A program made the position numbers and the translations under genes. Under the pieces are notes generated by a model. The model saw nothing but the letters and a program-made list of their open reading frames with translations, was not told the DNA's origin and did no database searches. Below are positions 17,566-26,783 of a DNA stretch of 64,000 nt, piece by piece (positions within the stretch are counted from its first letter, which is position 1; each line of letters begins with the position of its first letter). Source of the DNA: BJ22 sp021298375 (GTDB lineage Bacteria > Planctomycetota > Planctomycetia > Pirellulales > Pirellulaceae); the NCBI GenBank assembly GCA_046343015.1, contig JBKDOL010000059.1:1-64000 (forward strand), written 5' to 3'.

Positions 17566-18585
17566 ATGCAGCCCATCGAAGCTCTGCTCCTCTCCCGCGC
17601 CGACATTCTCGCTCTCGAACTGACCCCCCAAGCGGTCGTCGAGGTGGTGACCCAAGCCTTGCGGGAACACGCCGCCGGGACCTACGAGATGCATCCCAAG
17701 ATCGGGGTGCATCCGACCGGTACCGATCCCGCCAACTTTATCCACGCGATGCCGGCCTACCTGCATCAACTGGGAGCCTGCGGGCTGAAGTGGGTTGCGG
17801 GCTTTGCCAAAAACTACCAGCGAGATCTGCCGAACGTGACCGGCGTCCAGGTCTACAACGACACGGAGACCGGGATTCCGCTGGCGATCATGGACTGTGG
17901 CTATCTGACCGGGCTGCGGACCGCCGCCGTCAGCGCGATTGCCGCCCGCGAGGGCGCGCGTCGAGGCGCGGAGACGCTGGCTCTGGCGGGTTGCGGCTTC
18001 GAAGGGACGATGCACTTGCGGTTCATCACCCACGAGATTCCGACCATTCGCCTGGTTCGACTCCGCGACATCCGCCCCGAAGCGATGACCGCACTCAAAA
18101 CGGCGGCCGGCAGCTACTTCCCCGGCGAGATCGAGCTCTGTGCCGATAACGCCAGCTGCCTGAAGGGGGCCGACGTGATCTCGACCTGCACCAACGGCGA
18201 CGAACAATTAGTCCGGCCCGAATGGTTCCAGCCCGGGGCGATGGCGGTCGGAATCGAAGGCGGCTGTGCCTTCACGGCCGAAGCCCTACACAGCGCCGAC
18301 AAGTTCATCGTCGACGACATTCCGCTGGCCGAATACTTCGACAAGCTTGGCCGCGACCGAGTGACCGAGGACGGTCGGCCCGATCCCGAATTTCCGGGCG
18401 GCATGCCGAAAGTCCACGCGACGATTGGCGAGCTGGTCACCGGCAAGAAGCCGCGGCGGGAAAGCGACCGCGAACGAATCATTGCGATTCCGATCGGAAT
18501 GGCCATTTGTGACATCGCCCTGGCGCATCTGGCTTATCAAACCGCTCTGCAGAAAGGACTGGGGCAACGGTTTTGTCTGGTCTGA
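17566..18585 (+). CDS. Ornithine cyclodeaminase / mu-crystallin family protein
   Basis: A 339-residue protein of normal family length. The N-terminal half has the typical HPKIGVHPTG and LKWVAGF segments that form the active-site face. The Rossmann region carries LALAGCGFEGTMHLRFI near residue 140 for NAD(P) binding. Ending TCTNGDE, then FVDD-type segments match the family. Members are ornithine cyclodeaminase, alanine dehydrogenase (archaeal), ketimine reductase or opine synthases; which reaction this one performs cannot be told. It stands alone, upstream of a convergent gene. Confidence 0.88.
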   Translation: MQPIEALLLSRADILALELTPQAVVEVVTQALREHAAGTYEMHPKIGVHPTGTDPANFIHAMPAYLHQLGACGLKWVAGFAKNYQRDLPNVTGVQVYNDTETGIPLAIMDCGYLTGLRTAAVSAIAAREGARRGAETLALAGCGFEGTMHLRFITHEIPTIRLVRLRDIRPEAMTALKTAAGSYFPGEIELCADNASCLKGADVISTCTNGDEQLVRPEWFQPGAMAVGIEGGCAFTAEALHSADKFIVDDIPLAEYFDKLGRDRVTEDGRPDPEFPGGMPKVHATIGELVTGKKPRRESDRERIIAIPIGMAICDIALAHLAYQTALQKGLGQRFCLV

Positions 18586-18999
18586 GCGAATTTCGGCGGA
18601 CGACTGACCTTTCGACCAATACCGCTCCGGCTAACGGATTGGTCCGATTGCCGTTCACTCGCGGGACGGCCGCTCCGTGAGACATTTCGCTGCCACACCA
18701 GCGGCTCTTCATTTTTCTGCCCACCCTTTTCTCTACCCGACCGGTTTGGAGCGGCGCGCTCGACCGCCTGCTTCGGCCCGGCAATTGTGGCAATGATTGG
18801 GCAAAAAGATGAACGGGCAGAAAAATGAAGACAAGGAGAGGATTCAGGTTCCAGCGGGCAGACCGGTGCCGGAACCTGGCGATAGCCGGGCAGCGAGAGT
18901 CAGGCAGCGCGAGTCAGGCAGCGTAAGTCAAGCAGCGCGGGCGACGCTCACGAACAGCGCGAGACGCGACCGAATGAGCAGCCAAGTTGGTAATCAGCC
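18586..18999. other. Convergent intergenic region with 14-bp tandem repeat
   Basis: Between two convergent genes. A stem AGGTTCC/GGAACCT spans about 18847-18878, followed by the tandem repeat at 18889-18944. No gene is supported. Confidence 0.5.
18889..18944. repeat. 14-bp tandem repeat, four copies
   Basis: Units start at 18889, 18903, 18917 and 18931 with consensus GGCAGCGCGAGTCA; the last is the most degraded. Confidence 0.8.
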
Positions 19000-21198
19000 C
19001 TATTTCAGTTTGCCAATCGCCCAGAAACGAGTTTCCCCATTGCTGTCGTTCACTCCGTCATTGTCGGTCGAGACCCAAGCGGTACCATCGGCGAAAATCG
19101 CCAACCCTTCCACCTTCTCCGCGACGTATCCTCCGGTCCCCTTGAGGTCAGACAGCAAGTCATCAACCTCTTCCTTGCTGACCATGGGTAACGATCCCCC
19201 CAGAGGGGCCGGCGTCATCTCGCGGGCAGCAATCCGGAAAATCTTTTTGGTCAACGCCGCTTCGCCAATCAGGTTATCGCGTTCAACCACGTAAAAGTAA
19301 TCGCCATGGGCCACGATCTCACTCAAGCCCGCCCAACCGGCCTGTGGCTGGTGCAGCGGGTACCGGACGGCGCTCCACTGCTTGCTCTTCAAGTCGTAGG
19401 CGAGCAACTTGACTTGCCCCGCCGGGTCGTCTTTCCACTCGCGTTGCATGGCCATCCAAAGCCGGTCGCCCACGCGGGTGATCCCTTCGAAGCCGTAGCG
19501 AATTTCGTGCTGCAGCAATTCAGCGGGAAGTGAAACCTCTTCGGTAATTTTGCCTTGCTTGTCCACGTGATAAAGAGCATGCGGCACGTCCTTGTCACTG
19601 CGGCCCTCGGAAGCAACCCAGAAGCCTCCCGCTCCGTCCAGCGTGACTCCCTCCAAGTCGAGGTTTCTGGCCGGCTCACCCCCGCGGGTGACCAGCAGCG
19701 AAGAGATGATCCGCGCCGGCGACTGCTTGGTATCGACCGTGAAGATCGATGGCTGATTGCTGTAGTAGCTGTCGCTGACGAAATAGAGCAACCCGTTCTC
19801 ACCGGCAACCATTCCAGAAATGGCGCCCCAGGGGATGAGGCGATCCGCTCCGGCCGAGGTGATCTGCGGATAAACGGCCGGCGAGTTCTGATACTCGTAA
19901 ATCATCACATGCGGCCGAGCCCCATCGTCTTTGCCCAAATCCACTTCGCTGGAGACGACCACCAGATTGCGGGCCGGGATGGCGACCGCTCCCTCGGGCC
20001 CCAGACCGGTCGGCAACAATTGCTTGAAGACTGGCTGGGCAGGGTTGGTCACGTCGTAAACGCTCATCGTCGAAGCCCGCTCCGCCAGGACGAATGCGAA
20101 CTGCCTGCCAGCGAAACTACCGACGGCCAACCCTTCGGGCTCGACTCCCTTGGCCTTAGACCGCTTATCCGGGTAATGCCCCGCCTGGATGATCGGCGTC
20201 TCGAAGTCGGAGTTCGACTCAAAGACCACCTTGCCATCGCGCGAGAAGACCGTGATCGACCGCGACCCGCCTTCCATGTCTCCTTCATTGCAGACGAGAA
20301 AGTGTTGTTCGTCGAGCCACTGGACGCTGTCGGGTTCGCGTGAGCGGGCAGGCTGCGAATCGACAAATTTCAGGGCGCCGTCATCGGCCGTGTCGACTCG
20401 CTGAAGGTCAACCTGCCCCGCGGAGAAATGCGAGGCCACCTTCCCGGCGGCGTTGATCACCACAATGTGATTGTTTTCCTGCAGCGTGACGACGATCTCG
20501 CCCTGGTTATTGACATCGAGAAACTCGGGCTCGGGATCTTCCGGAGCAATCGCCGCCAAACCGCTGACGCTGATCTTTTGCATCCGGGCGGATTGTGGCA
20601 GACCGTTTTCCAGAGGAACCTTGACCACCCATCCACCGGGCAATTGCGGGACCTTGCCATTTCCGGCTTTTTCGTCCCGCTCGTTTTCGATCGCCACGGC
20701 CACAAAAGTCCCCGCCTCGTCGTGGGCCGCCGAGTCGGGCTGGCCGCCGAGCTCGCAACTCGCTTCGATTTTGCCGCTGGCCAGATCGACCACCAGCAAC
20801 TTGCCCGAAGGTTCCTGGAAACTTTTCGAAGTGTTGACTGCGACGTAGCCGCGATTGCCAATCACGGTCACCGAGGTCGGCTCGCCGCCGACGTCGGTCA
20901 CACCCAGCGGTCGGGGGTTTCGCGGATCACGCAGGTCGATCCGTCCGACCGCTTTGAGCGGGCTGTCCGTGTAAATCAAAGTCATCCCGTCATCGCTGGC
21001 GGCAATGATCTCGGCCACCGTCTCCGATTTTGCCCGCTCGCCATTGTTCCAATACGTGGGAAAACTGGCGATGCGATTGAAGTTCCCATCCTGAGCCGAG
21101 GACCAGCCGGCGATACCCAGCGACAGGCAAACGCAGAGCAGAACACGAAAACAATACAGGCCGCACGCGCCGGCCCGGAGCTTGTTCGAGATAGTCAT
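19000..21198 (-). CDS. Secreted esterase-like (phytase-type) beta-propeller protein
   Basis: 732 residues from ATG 21198, preceded by AGGA; the longer reading frame upstream lacks a signal peptide. A signal peptide covers about 1-33 (FRVLLCVCLSLGIAGWSSA). The N-terminal half has propeller-like repeats (YVAVNTSKSF, LLVVDLASGKIEA, then HIVVINAAGK). The C-terminal half shows LEGVTLDGAGGFWVASEG, GFEGITRVGDRLWMAMQ and VEGLAIFADGTAWVSTDNDGVND, the hallmark of the esterase-like activity of phytase family. Likely hydrolyses phosphate or other esters outside the cytoplasm. It seems monocistronic. Confidence 0.85.
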   Translation of the reverse strand: MTISNKLRAGACGLYCFRVLLCVCLSLGIAGWSSAQDGNFNRIASFPTYWNNGERAKSETVAEIIAASDDGMTLIYTDSPLKAVGRIDLRDPRNPRPLGVTDVGGEPTSVTVIGNRGYVAVNTSKSFQEPSGKLLVVDLASGKIEASCELGGQPDSAAHDEAGTFVAVAIENERDEKAGNGKVPQLPGGWVVKVPLENGLPQSARMQKISVSGLAAIAPEDPEPEFLDVNNQGEIVVTLQENNHIVVINAAGKVASHFSAGQVDLQRVDTADDGALKFVDSQPARSREPDSVQWLDEQHFLVCNEGDMEGGSRSITVFSRDGKVVFESNSDFETPIIQAGHYPDKRSKAKGVEPEGLAVGSFAGRQFAFVLAERASTMSVYDVTNPAQPVFKQLLPTGLGPEGAVAIPARNLVVVSSEVDLGKDDGARPHVMIYEYQNSPAVYPQITSAGADRLIPWGAISGMVAGENGLLYFVSDSYYSNQPSIFTVDTKQSPARIISSLLVTRGGEPARNLDLEGVTLDGAGGFWVASEGRSDKDVPHALYHVDKQGKITEEVSLPAELLQHEIRYGFEGITRVGDRLWMAMQREWKDDPAGQVKLLAYDLKSKQWSAVRYPLHQPQAGWAGLSEIVAHGDYFYVVERDNLIGEAALTKKIFRIAAREMTPAPLGGSLPMVSKEEVDDLLSDLKGTGGYVAEKVEGLAIFADGTAWVSTDNDGVNDSNGETRFWAIGKLK

Positions 21199-21766
21199 AA
21201 CCAATCCTGAAAGAGCGGTCAGCTGCGAGCGATTGGCAGGGTCACTGCACCCCTTGCCACCAAACCGCGTCCCCGCAGCGTACGAAAAAGACGGCACCCA
21301 CTCGCGACGATTCAATTTTCTTGCCGAACTTCCCGGCTTCGAGCCTGCCTGAAAGACATGCTCAGGTTCACCAATCGCCCCGGCCAGCGCACGCGAGCCG
21401 TGATGATACCGACTCATTGATCGCCGCTCAATTGACAGCCAAATTGTCGCCGCGCGACTTTAGTCACGATCGATTCGGCTGGCAGGAATGGCCCCGAATG
21501 AGCGCCAAAATTTCCTTGAGAAATAAACGGTCGCGAGTCCGCTGGCTGAAACTCGCGTCAAGAATGTGAAGGTTTATTAATATTATTTTTCGCGTTGAAC
21601 AACTTCACGCGGCACGGCAGCCAGCGGCACGGCTCCATTTTCAACGCCCTCCACACTCCCTCCCCGACGCGATCCTACGCGCCCCTACGCTCGCGCTCTT
21701 TCGCTGGGATGGACGCCTGCCCCGGGTCGCTGCGCTGCCAGTTGCTCCGTCAGGCCCGGAGCCAAT
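21199..21766. other. Intergenic region with AT-rich patch
   Basis: 568 bases between two minus-strand genes. An AT-rich stretch at about 21570-21592 (TTTATTAATATTATTTTTCG) contrasts with the GC-rich surroundings and could be part of the promoter of the phytase-like gene. No gene is supported. Confidence 0.45.
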
Positions 21767-22774
21767 TCATTTCCGCTCCCGGGCCTCAATCGCCTTCAGT
21801 TTCCGGGTCAGATCATGAAGCGCCTCGCCAACTCCGCTCAAGATCTTCTCCGATTGACCGACGACCAGCACGCCACCGACCGCTTCCACGGTCCCATCGC
21901 CATTACCGGTCACCGACCACTCATCGGGAGCAACGTTGTTCTGCAGATAGTCAATCAACTTCTGCTGAGCCTGCGCTCTGGCAGAGGTTTTGACAACTCG
22001 CCCCAACAGAGTTGGGGATTGCCCCACTGCTCTCGGGGCCGCAGCACCTGCCTCCGCGGCAGCCCCCTCTTCGGTCGCTTCGTGTGGAAGCACGGGCAGG
22101 AGCGAGAAAACGCAACCCCCCAGGGCCTTCGCTTTGTCACCGGAGATAGCACCGCCTGTGGCACCGCCACCGACGCCCCCCAGACCGCCGGCAGAGGCAG
22201 CGACGGGAACAAGCTGCTCCTGATCCTCCAGCCGCTCCGCTCGAATGATCAGCTGAAGAAGTTCCTCAATTTCAAACGTTTTGAGGCGGAAGAAATACGG
22301 GTCACTCGAGGCATCGCATGAGATCAACAGCACCAGTCCGTCCCGGATCGTATAAGTGCAGTTGTACGGCTCGAGCAGCAAATCGAGCCCAGTTCGATAG
22401 CGGAGCGATTCGGCAGAGAAGGTAATCTCCGTTTCGGTACTTAAGTCTGCATCCTCAGCCGAACTATCGATCGCAAATTTCAATCCGGTCGCGGAGTGCA
22501 GGTCTGCAAGCACTTCCTTCAGGGGCCGTCCATCGGCGAAGGGAAAATCCAGCTCTCGCGTGTCGAGCAGAGACTCGGTCGCTTCGTTCCGCTCAGACAC
22601 AGAATTTCCCACTGGGCCTGTATTTCCCACTGGGCCTGTCGCAGTTGCCGCGGCGACCGGTGCAGACTGCGGTGGCTGGGCGAATCCAGAGCCTGGACCC
22701 ACTGATAACGCCAGCAAACCCCAACCCAACAAAAGTTTCTCAAACCCAATCCGTCGTCGGCGTTCCGTTGTCAT
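21767..22774 (-). CDS. Secreted protein with STN-like domain, function unknown
   Basis: 335 residues from ATG 22774 (GGGGTGAG upstream). A signal peptide lies at about 10-32. Residues 70-150 contain LDFPFADGRPLKEVLADLHSATGLKFAIDSS and YRTGLDLLLEPYNCTYTIRDG, which have the form of a secretin/TonB N-terminal (STN) or short secretin-associated domain. The middle is rich in Gly/Ala. No secretin channel domain follows. An 18-bp in-frame duplication gives the repeated GPVGN motif near residue 45. Likely a planctomycete-specific periplasmic protein. Confidence 0.7.
   Translation of the reverse strand: MTTERRRRIGFEKLLLGWGLLALSVGPGSGFAQPPQSAPVAAATATGPVGNTGPVGNSVSERNEATESLLDTRELDFPFADGRPLKEVLADLHSATGLKFAIDSSAEDADLSTETEITFSAESLRYRTGLDLLLEPYNCTYTIRDGLVLLISCDASSDPYFFRLKTFEIEELLQLIIRAERLEDQEQLVPVAASAGGLGGVGGGATGGAISGDKAKALGGCVFSLLPVLPHEATEEGAAAEAGAAAPRAVGQSPTLLGRVVKTSARAQAQQKLIDYLQNNVAPDEWSVTGNGDGTVEAVGGVLVVGQSEKILSGVGEALHDLTRKLKAIEARERK
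22604..22639. repeat. Perfect 18-bp tandem duplication inside a coding region
   Basis: Two identical 18-mers at 22604-22621 and 22622-22639 (ATTTCCCACTGGGCCTGT). It is in frame in the STN-like protein and encodes a doubled GPVGN motif. Confidence 0.9.
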
Positions 22775-23210
22775 TGGCTCACCCCGTTGCGATAATCGGG
22801 CAAGCTCAGAGGAAGCAGTAAGCAAAGCGAACAAGTTCTCCCGTAAGCCCCCGTCAGCCGATCAAAGCGAGTTCCTCGCCTCCGGCCAAGAGTCAGCCAC
22901 GAATCCCGAACCCGTCGAAACTCACCCCTTTGAGCTCGCCGTCCTAATTGCCTTGCACCCGATCCTTTTTATTCCCCACCTCGGTTGCGGGCAACAGTTC
23001 GTTCGCCACCGCGGAAAACGGCCTCCTGAAAAAGCCCCTCGGAAAAAGGCGGACTGGAAAAGGGAGCCGCGGTCGGCTTGAAAATCGAATAGACAGCGGA
23101 GACGCCTCCGACCGCTCAGACGAGTCATGCAGCTTAAGCTTCGCCGGGGAACTCCAACCGGCAAAAATTTTGGAACATGCGCACCCCTTTTCCGCTGGGA
23201 GCTGGACACT
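22775..23210. other. Divergent promoter region
   Basis: 436 bases between divergent genes (STN-like protein leftward, LssY_C protein rightward). No gene or striking repeat is seen. Confidence 0.5.
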
Positions 23211-23909
23211 ATGGCCTCATACTCCAAGACTGTTTTGACTGGCGCGGCGCTGGCGCTGACGATTTACCTGTGCCTCGCTTACCTGCTTTTGCCTATTTTT
23301 TGGCGGGGCTATCTGGCCAGTCATCCCGCCTTAAGCGAAGTCCCGTTTGTGACGACGACGGGGGATGGCCATCCGGGCGATCCGATCAACATCGCGATCG
23401 CCGGAAGCGCCGAAGAACTTGCCGCCGCCATGCGGCAGGCCGGTTGGTCTCCGGCCGACCCGTTGGGCGTGCGGAGCGACCTGAAGATCGCCGAGGCGAC
23501 GGTCCTCGACCGACCCTACCCGGACGCCCCAGTAAGCAACCTCTACCTATGGGGACGCAAAGAGGACCTGGCCTTTGAGCAACCCGTTGGCGACACGCCC
23601 CGCCAGCGACATCACGTTCGCTTTTGGAAATCGGATCAGCTGGACGACTCCGGCCAGCCGCTTTGGGCTGGTTCGGTGACCTATGACAAAAGCGTCGGAC
23701 TGAGCCACACGACTGGCCAGGTCACTCACCACATCGATGGCGACCTCGATGCCGAGCGCGATCGGCTGTTGCAGCAGCTCAAAGCGACCGGTCGCTTGGT
23801 CCACCCGCAGTACATGAGTGACTTCCACCCTCAGCGGAGTGGGTTTAATGGCGGGGGGGACCCGTGGCACACCGACGGGCGATTGGCTTGGGGTGAGTTA
23901 CTGAACTAA
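23211..23909 (+). CDS. LssY C-terminal domain membrane-anchored protein
   Basis: 232 residues from ATG 23211, with GGGAG 10 bases upstream. A membrane helix spans about 6-31 (TVLTGAALALTIYLCLAYLLLPIFW). The soluble part carries the LssY_C signature: INIAIAGSAEELAAAMRQAGWSPAD, SNLYLWGRKEDLAFEQ, RQRHHVRFWKS and HHIDGDLDAERD. The domain is often found alone or fused to PAP2/DedA membrane proteins; its biochemical role is unknown. It stands alone here. Confidence 0.88.
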   Translation: MASYSKTVLTGAALALTIYLCLAYLLLPIFWRGYLASHPALSEVPFVTTTGDGHPGDPINIAIAGSAEELAAAMRQAGWSPADPLGVRSDLKIAEATVLDRPYPDAPVSNLYLWGRKEDLAFEQPVGDTPRQRHHVRFWKSDQLDDSGQPLWAGSVTYDKSVGLSHTTGQVTHHIDGDLDAERDRLLQQLKATGRLVHPQYMSDFHPQRSGFNGGGDPWHTDGRLAWGELLN

Positions 23910-24119
23910 AGAAGGGGGCTCAGGATTGGACTGAGCGCGCCGGCGGAGCGACTCTCCAGTCGAGGTTGGTCTCCTTCGCCTCGGCACCCGTCTCCCGGCC
24001 AGTTCGGCTTTCGCGCGGCGGGATTCGGTTTGATTGCAATCCGCGGCCACAGCTTTTAGGATCACCGTCACCGCACAGCAACCAGTGAATTCGTGGCAGC
24101 AAACCGGGGGGCTGCTTGG

Positions 24120-25226
24120 ATGAAGTCGATCCTTCCTAAACGCAGGTTCTCAATGGACCGATCTCCCTCAGACCGACGCGGGGCCAGTCTTCGCCGGGTA
24201 AAGGCGTATCCGCTCAAGTTCCTTGCAGCCAAGGTCCTGCTCGGGCTGATCCTGCTGTCGCTCCCTGGTTGCGGTTCAGAATCGGTCCCGCTCTCGAAAC
24301 CGAAATCGGCGGGTCAGCCCACTTCCCAGCCGCCCCGAAAAACGATCGGCTTTTCCGCACTCACGCTGACCAATCCATTCTTCAAGACGATTGCTGACGC
24401 GATGACCACCGAAGCCGCTCAGCATGGCTTTGAAGTCGTGGTGGTCACCGGCGAGCGGGACGTGAAGAAGCAAGCCGATCAAATCGACGAGTTTATCGTG
24501 CGTGGGGTCGACGCGATTGTGCTCAATCCTTGCGACTCCCAGTCGATCGGACCGGCGATCGAAAAGGCGAATCAGGCCGGCATCCCCGTTTTCACCAACG
24601 ACATCAAGTACGACGGCAAGCAAGGCAAAGTGGTCTGCCATGTCGCCACGGACAACTACCAGGGCGGCAGACTGGCGGGCGAGGCGATGGTCAAACTTCT
24701 CGGGGAATCCGGTGGGAAGGTCGCCGTGCTGCACTTCCCGCAAGCGGAGTCTTGCCAGTTGCGGGTCAAAGGGTTTAACGAGATCATCGCCGCCCACAAT
24801 GCGGCTCCGAACGCAGCGCAGATTGTCGTTGCCACGACGCTCGACGGCGGGGGAGTCCGCGATGAAGGCTTTACCGCGGCCAAAGATGCCCTCGAGGCTC
24901 ATCCCGACTTGGCTGCCATTTTTGCGATCAATGACCCCTCGGCCTTGGGAGCGTGGTCCGCGCTCGATGCCGCGGGTAAAACCGATCAAGTCAAGATCAT
25001 CGCCTTCGATGGCCAGCTGATCGGCAAGCAGGCCATTCTGGAAGGCAAAATCGTCTGCGATCCGGTGCAGTTTCCCGAACGCATTGGACGCACCACAGTG
25101 GCGCAGATTGTCAAGCATTTCGCCGGCGAGGAAGTCCCCGCCGAGATTCTGATTCCCTCGGAACTGTATTACCGGGCAGATGCCGAAAAAGACCCCGAGT
25201 TGCAATCCAGCGCCTCGGGAAAGTAA
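24120..25226 (+). CDS. Sugar ABC transporter substrate-binding lipoprotein (RbsB-like)
   Basis: 368 residues from ATG 24120; a GTG nine codons upstream and an ATG at 24153 are alternatives. The lipobox LSLPGC near residue 50 makes it an envelope lipoprotein. The periplasmic-binding fold shows IGFSALTLTNPFFKTIADAM, then GVDAIVLNPCDS, FTNDIKYDG and FAINDPSALGAWSALDAAG, typical of ribose/galactose-type binding proteins of class Peripla_BP_4. It opens a three-gene operon with an ATPase (26 bp later) and a permease, forming a complete importer for a monosaccharide. The sugar is not identifiable. Confidence 0.93.
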   Translation: MKSILPKRRFSMDRSPSDRRGASLRRVKAYPLKFLAAKVLLGLILLSLPGCGSESVPLSKPKSAGQPTSQPPRKTIGFSALTLTNPFFKTIADAMTTEAAQHGFEVVVVTGERDVKKQADQIDEFIVRGVDAIVLNPCDSQSIGPAIEKANQAGIPVFTNDIKYDGKQGKVVCHVATDNYQGGRLAGEAMVKLLGESGGKVAVLHFPQAESCQLRVKGFNEIIAAHNAAPNAAQIVVATTLDGGGVRDEGFTAAKDALEAHPDLAAIFAINDPSALGAWSALDAAGKTDQVKIIAFDGQLIGKQAILEGKIVCDPVQFPERIGRTTVAQIVKHFAGEEVPAEILIPSELYYRADAEKDPELQSSASGK

Positions 25227-25252
25227 GCACCTCTCATGTTCAGGTCCGAGTG

Positions 25253-26776
25253 ATGACCCATCCCCAGCGAGAGGTTGACATACCTTCCCGGTCGTCCGGC
25301 AACTGTTTGCTCAGCCTTCGCGGCGTGAGCAAGTCGTTTCCCGGAGTGCGCGCTTTGGAAAATGTCGACCTCGACCTTCACTCGGGCGAGGTGCTGGGGC
25401 TGCTGGGAGAAAACGGAGCCGGCAAGAGCACGCTGATCAAAATTTTGGGTGGTGCCTCGCCACCCGACTCGGGTGAAATTCGCATCGGGAATCAGCCTGT
25501 CCAACTCGACTCCCCCGCCGCCTCGGCTCGGGCAGGGATTGCCGTGATTTATCAGGAGCTGAATCTCGTTCCCCAATTGAATGCCTGGGAAAATGTCTTT
25601 CTCGGCCAGGAAAAAGGCTGGGGGACAACGGAACTTGGACAGGAACGCGCCGTCACTCGCGAATTGATCGAGCGGCTGGGGCAATCGTTCTCAATCGACA
25701 CCCCCTGCGGCGCCTTACCGCTGGCCCAGCAGCAGGTCGTCGAGATCGCCAAGGCCCTCGCGCGAAACGCGCGAATTCTTATTCTGGACGAGCCGACCGC
25801 GACCCTTGCCCAGTCGGAAGTCGTCAGACTGCTCCAGCTGGTACGGCAGCTCCAGCAGCAGGGGCTTGGCATCATTTATGTCAGCCATCGCCTGGACGAA
25901 GTCGACCAGCTGGCCAATTCACTCGTCGTGCTGCGGGATGGCCGCAGAGTGGGAAGCGCGCCGGCGCGAACGTGGTCGCGCGGCGAGTTAATTGAACAGA
26001 TGGTTGGCCGGCCACTGACCGCCGAATACCCGCGTGTGGAGCGGACCATTGGCGAAGCCCGTTTGGAAGTCAGGCAAATCGCGCGCCCGCCGCGGGTCCA
26101 ACCGATCAGCTTCAGCCTCCGCCGCGGCGAAATTCTCGGTCTGACCGGTTTGGTTGGGTCCGGCCGTACGGAACTGGCCCGTCTGCTGTTTGGAGCGGAC
26201 CGGGCCACGAGCGGTTCGATGGTCCTCGACGGTAGGCCGCTGCGAATCGGCTCGCCGCGCGATGCGATCGCCGCGGGGATCTGTTTGTTGACCGAGGATC
26301 GCAAGAACCAGGGGCTGATTCTGAACGCTTCCACACTGGAGAATTTCGCACTGCCGAACCTCGACCGATTGTCGACCGCGGGGGTGGTGCGGCAACGCGA
26401 AGAGCGCGAACATTTTCGCGCCTTTGTCGATCGGCTGCAGATCCGGTTGCCGAGCCTGGCCGCTCCGGTGAAGCTTCTTTCCGGCGGCAATCAGCAGAAA
26501 GTTGTGCTTGCCAAATGGCTGGAGCGGAATGTCGAGGTTCTGATCGTTGATGAGCCGACTCGGGGCATTGATGTCGGAGCCAAGCATGAGTTGTATCGAC
26601 TGCTGGGAGAGTTGGCGCGACAGGGGAAGTCGATCCTGATGATCAGTTCAGACTTGCCCGAGGTGATTGGCCTGGCCGATCGGATTCTCGTGATGCGTGG
26701 CGGCAGCCTGGCCGGGGAAGTCGTCGCCCCGCGGACTGCGACCCAGGAACAGATTTTACAGCTGGCCGTGGCGTGA
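25253..26776 (+). CDS. Sugar ABC transporter ATPase, two fused cassettes (RbsA/MglA-like)
   Basis: 507 residues. Cassette one has Walker A GENGAGKST near 50-58, signature LPLAQQQVVEIAKALA and Walker B ILILDEPT. Cassette two shows GLTGLVGSGRTELAR (degenerate Walker A, as usual for this family), LSGGNQQKVVLAKWL and VLIVDEPTRGIDVGAKHE. The layout is that of ribose/xylose importers (TC class CUT2). ATG 25253 is preceded in frame by a GTG; a Met start is preferred. It lies between the binding protein and permease genes. Confidence 0.95.
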   Translation: MTHPQREVDIPSRSSGNCLLSLRGVSKSFPGVRALENVDLDLHSGEVLGLLGENGAGKSTLIKILGGASPPDSGEIRIGNQPVQLDSPAASARAGIAVIYQELNLVPQLNAWENVFLGQEKGWGTTELGQERAVTRELIERLGQSFSIDTPCGALPLAQQQVVEIAKALARNARILILDEPTATLAQSEVVRLLQLVRQLQQQGLGIIYVSHRLDEVDQLANSLVVLRDGRRVGSAPARTWSRGELIEQMVGRPLTAEYPRVERTIGEARLEVRQIARPPRVQPISFSLRRGEILGLTGLVGSGRTELARLLFGADRATSGSMVLDGRPLRIGSPRDAIAAGICLLTEDRKNQGLILNASTLENFALPNLDRLSTAGVVRQREEREHFRAFVDRLQIRLPSLAAPVKLLSGGNQQKVVLAKWLERNVEVLIVDEPTRGIDVGAKHELYRLLGELARQGKSILMISSDLPEVIGLADRILVMRGGSLAGEVVAPRTATQEQILQLAVA

Positions 26777-26783
26777 GACTCGG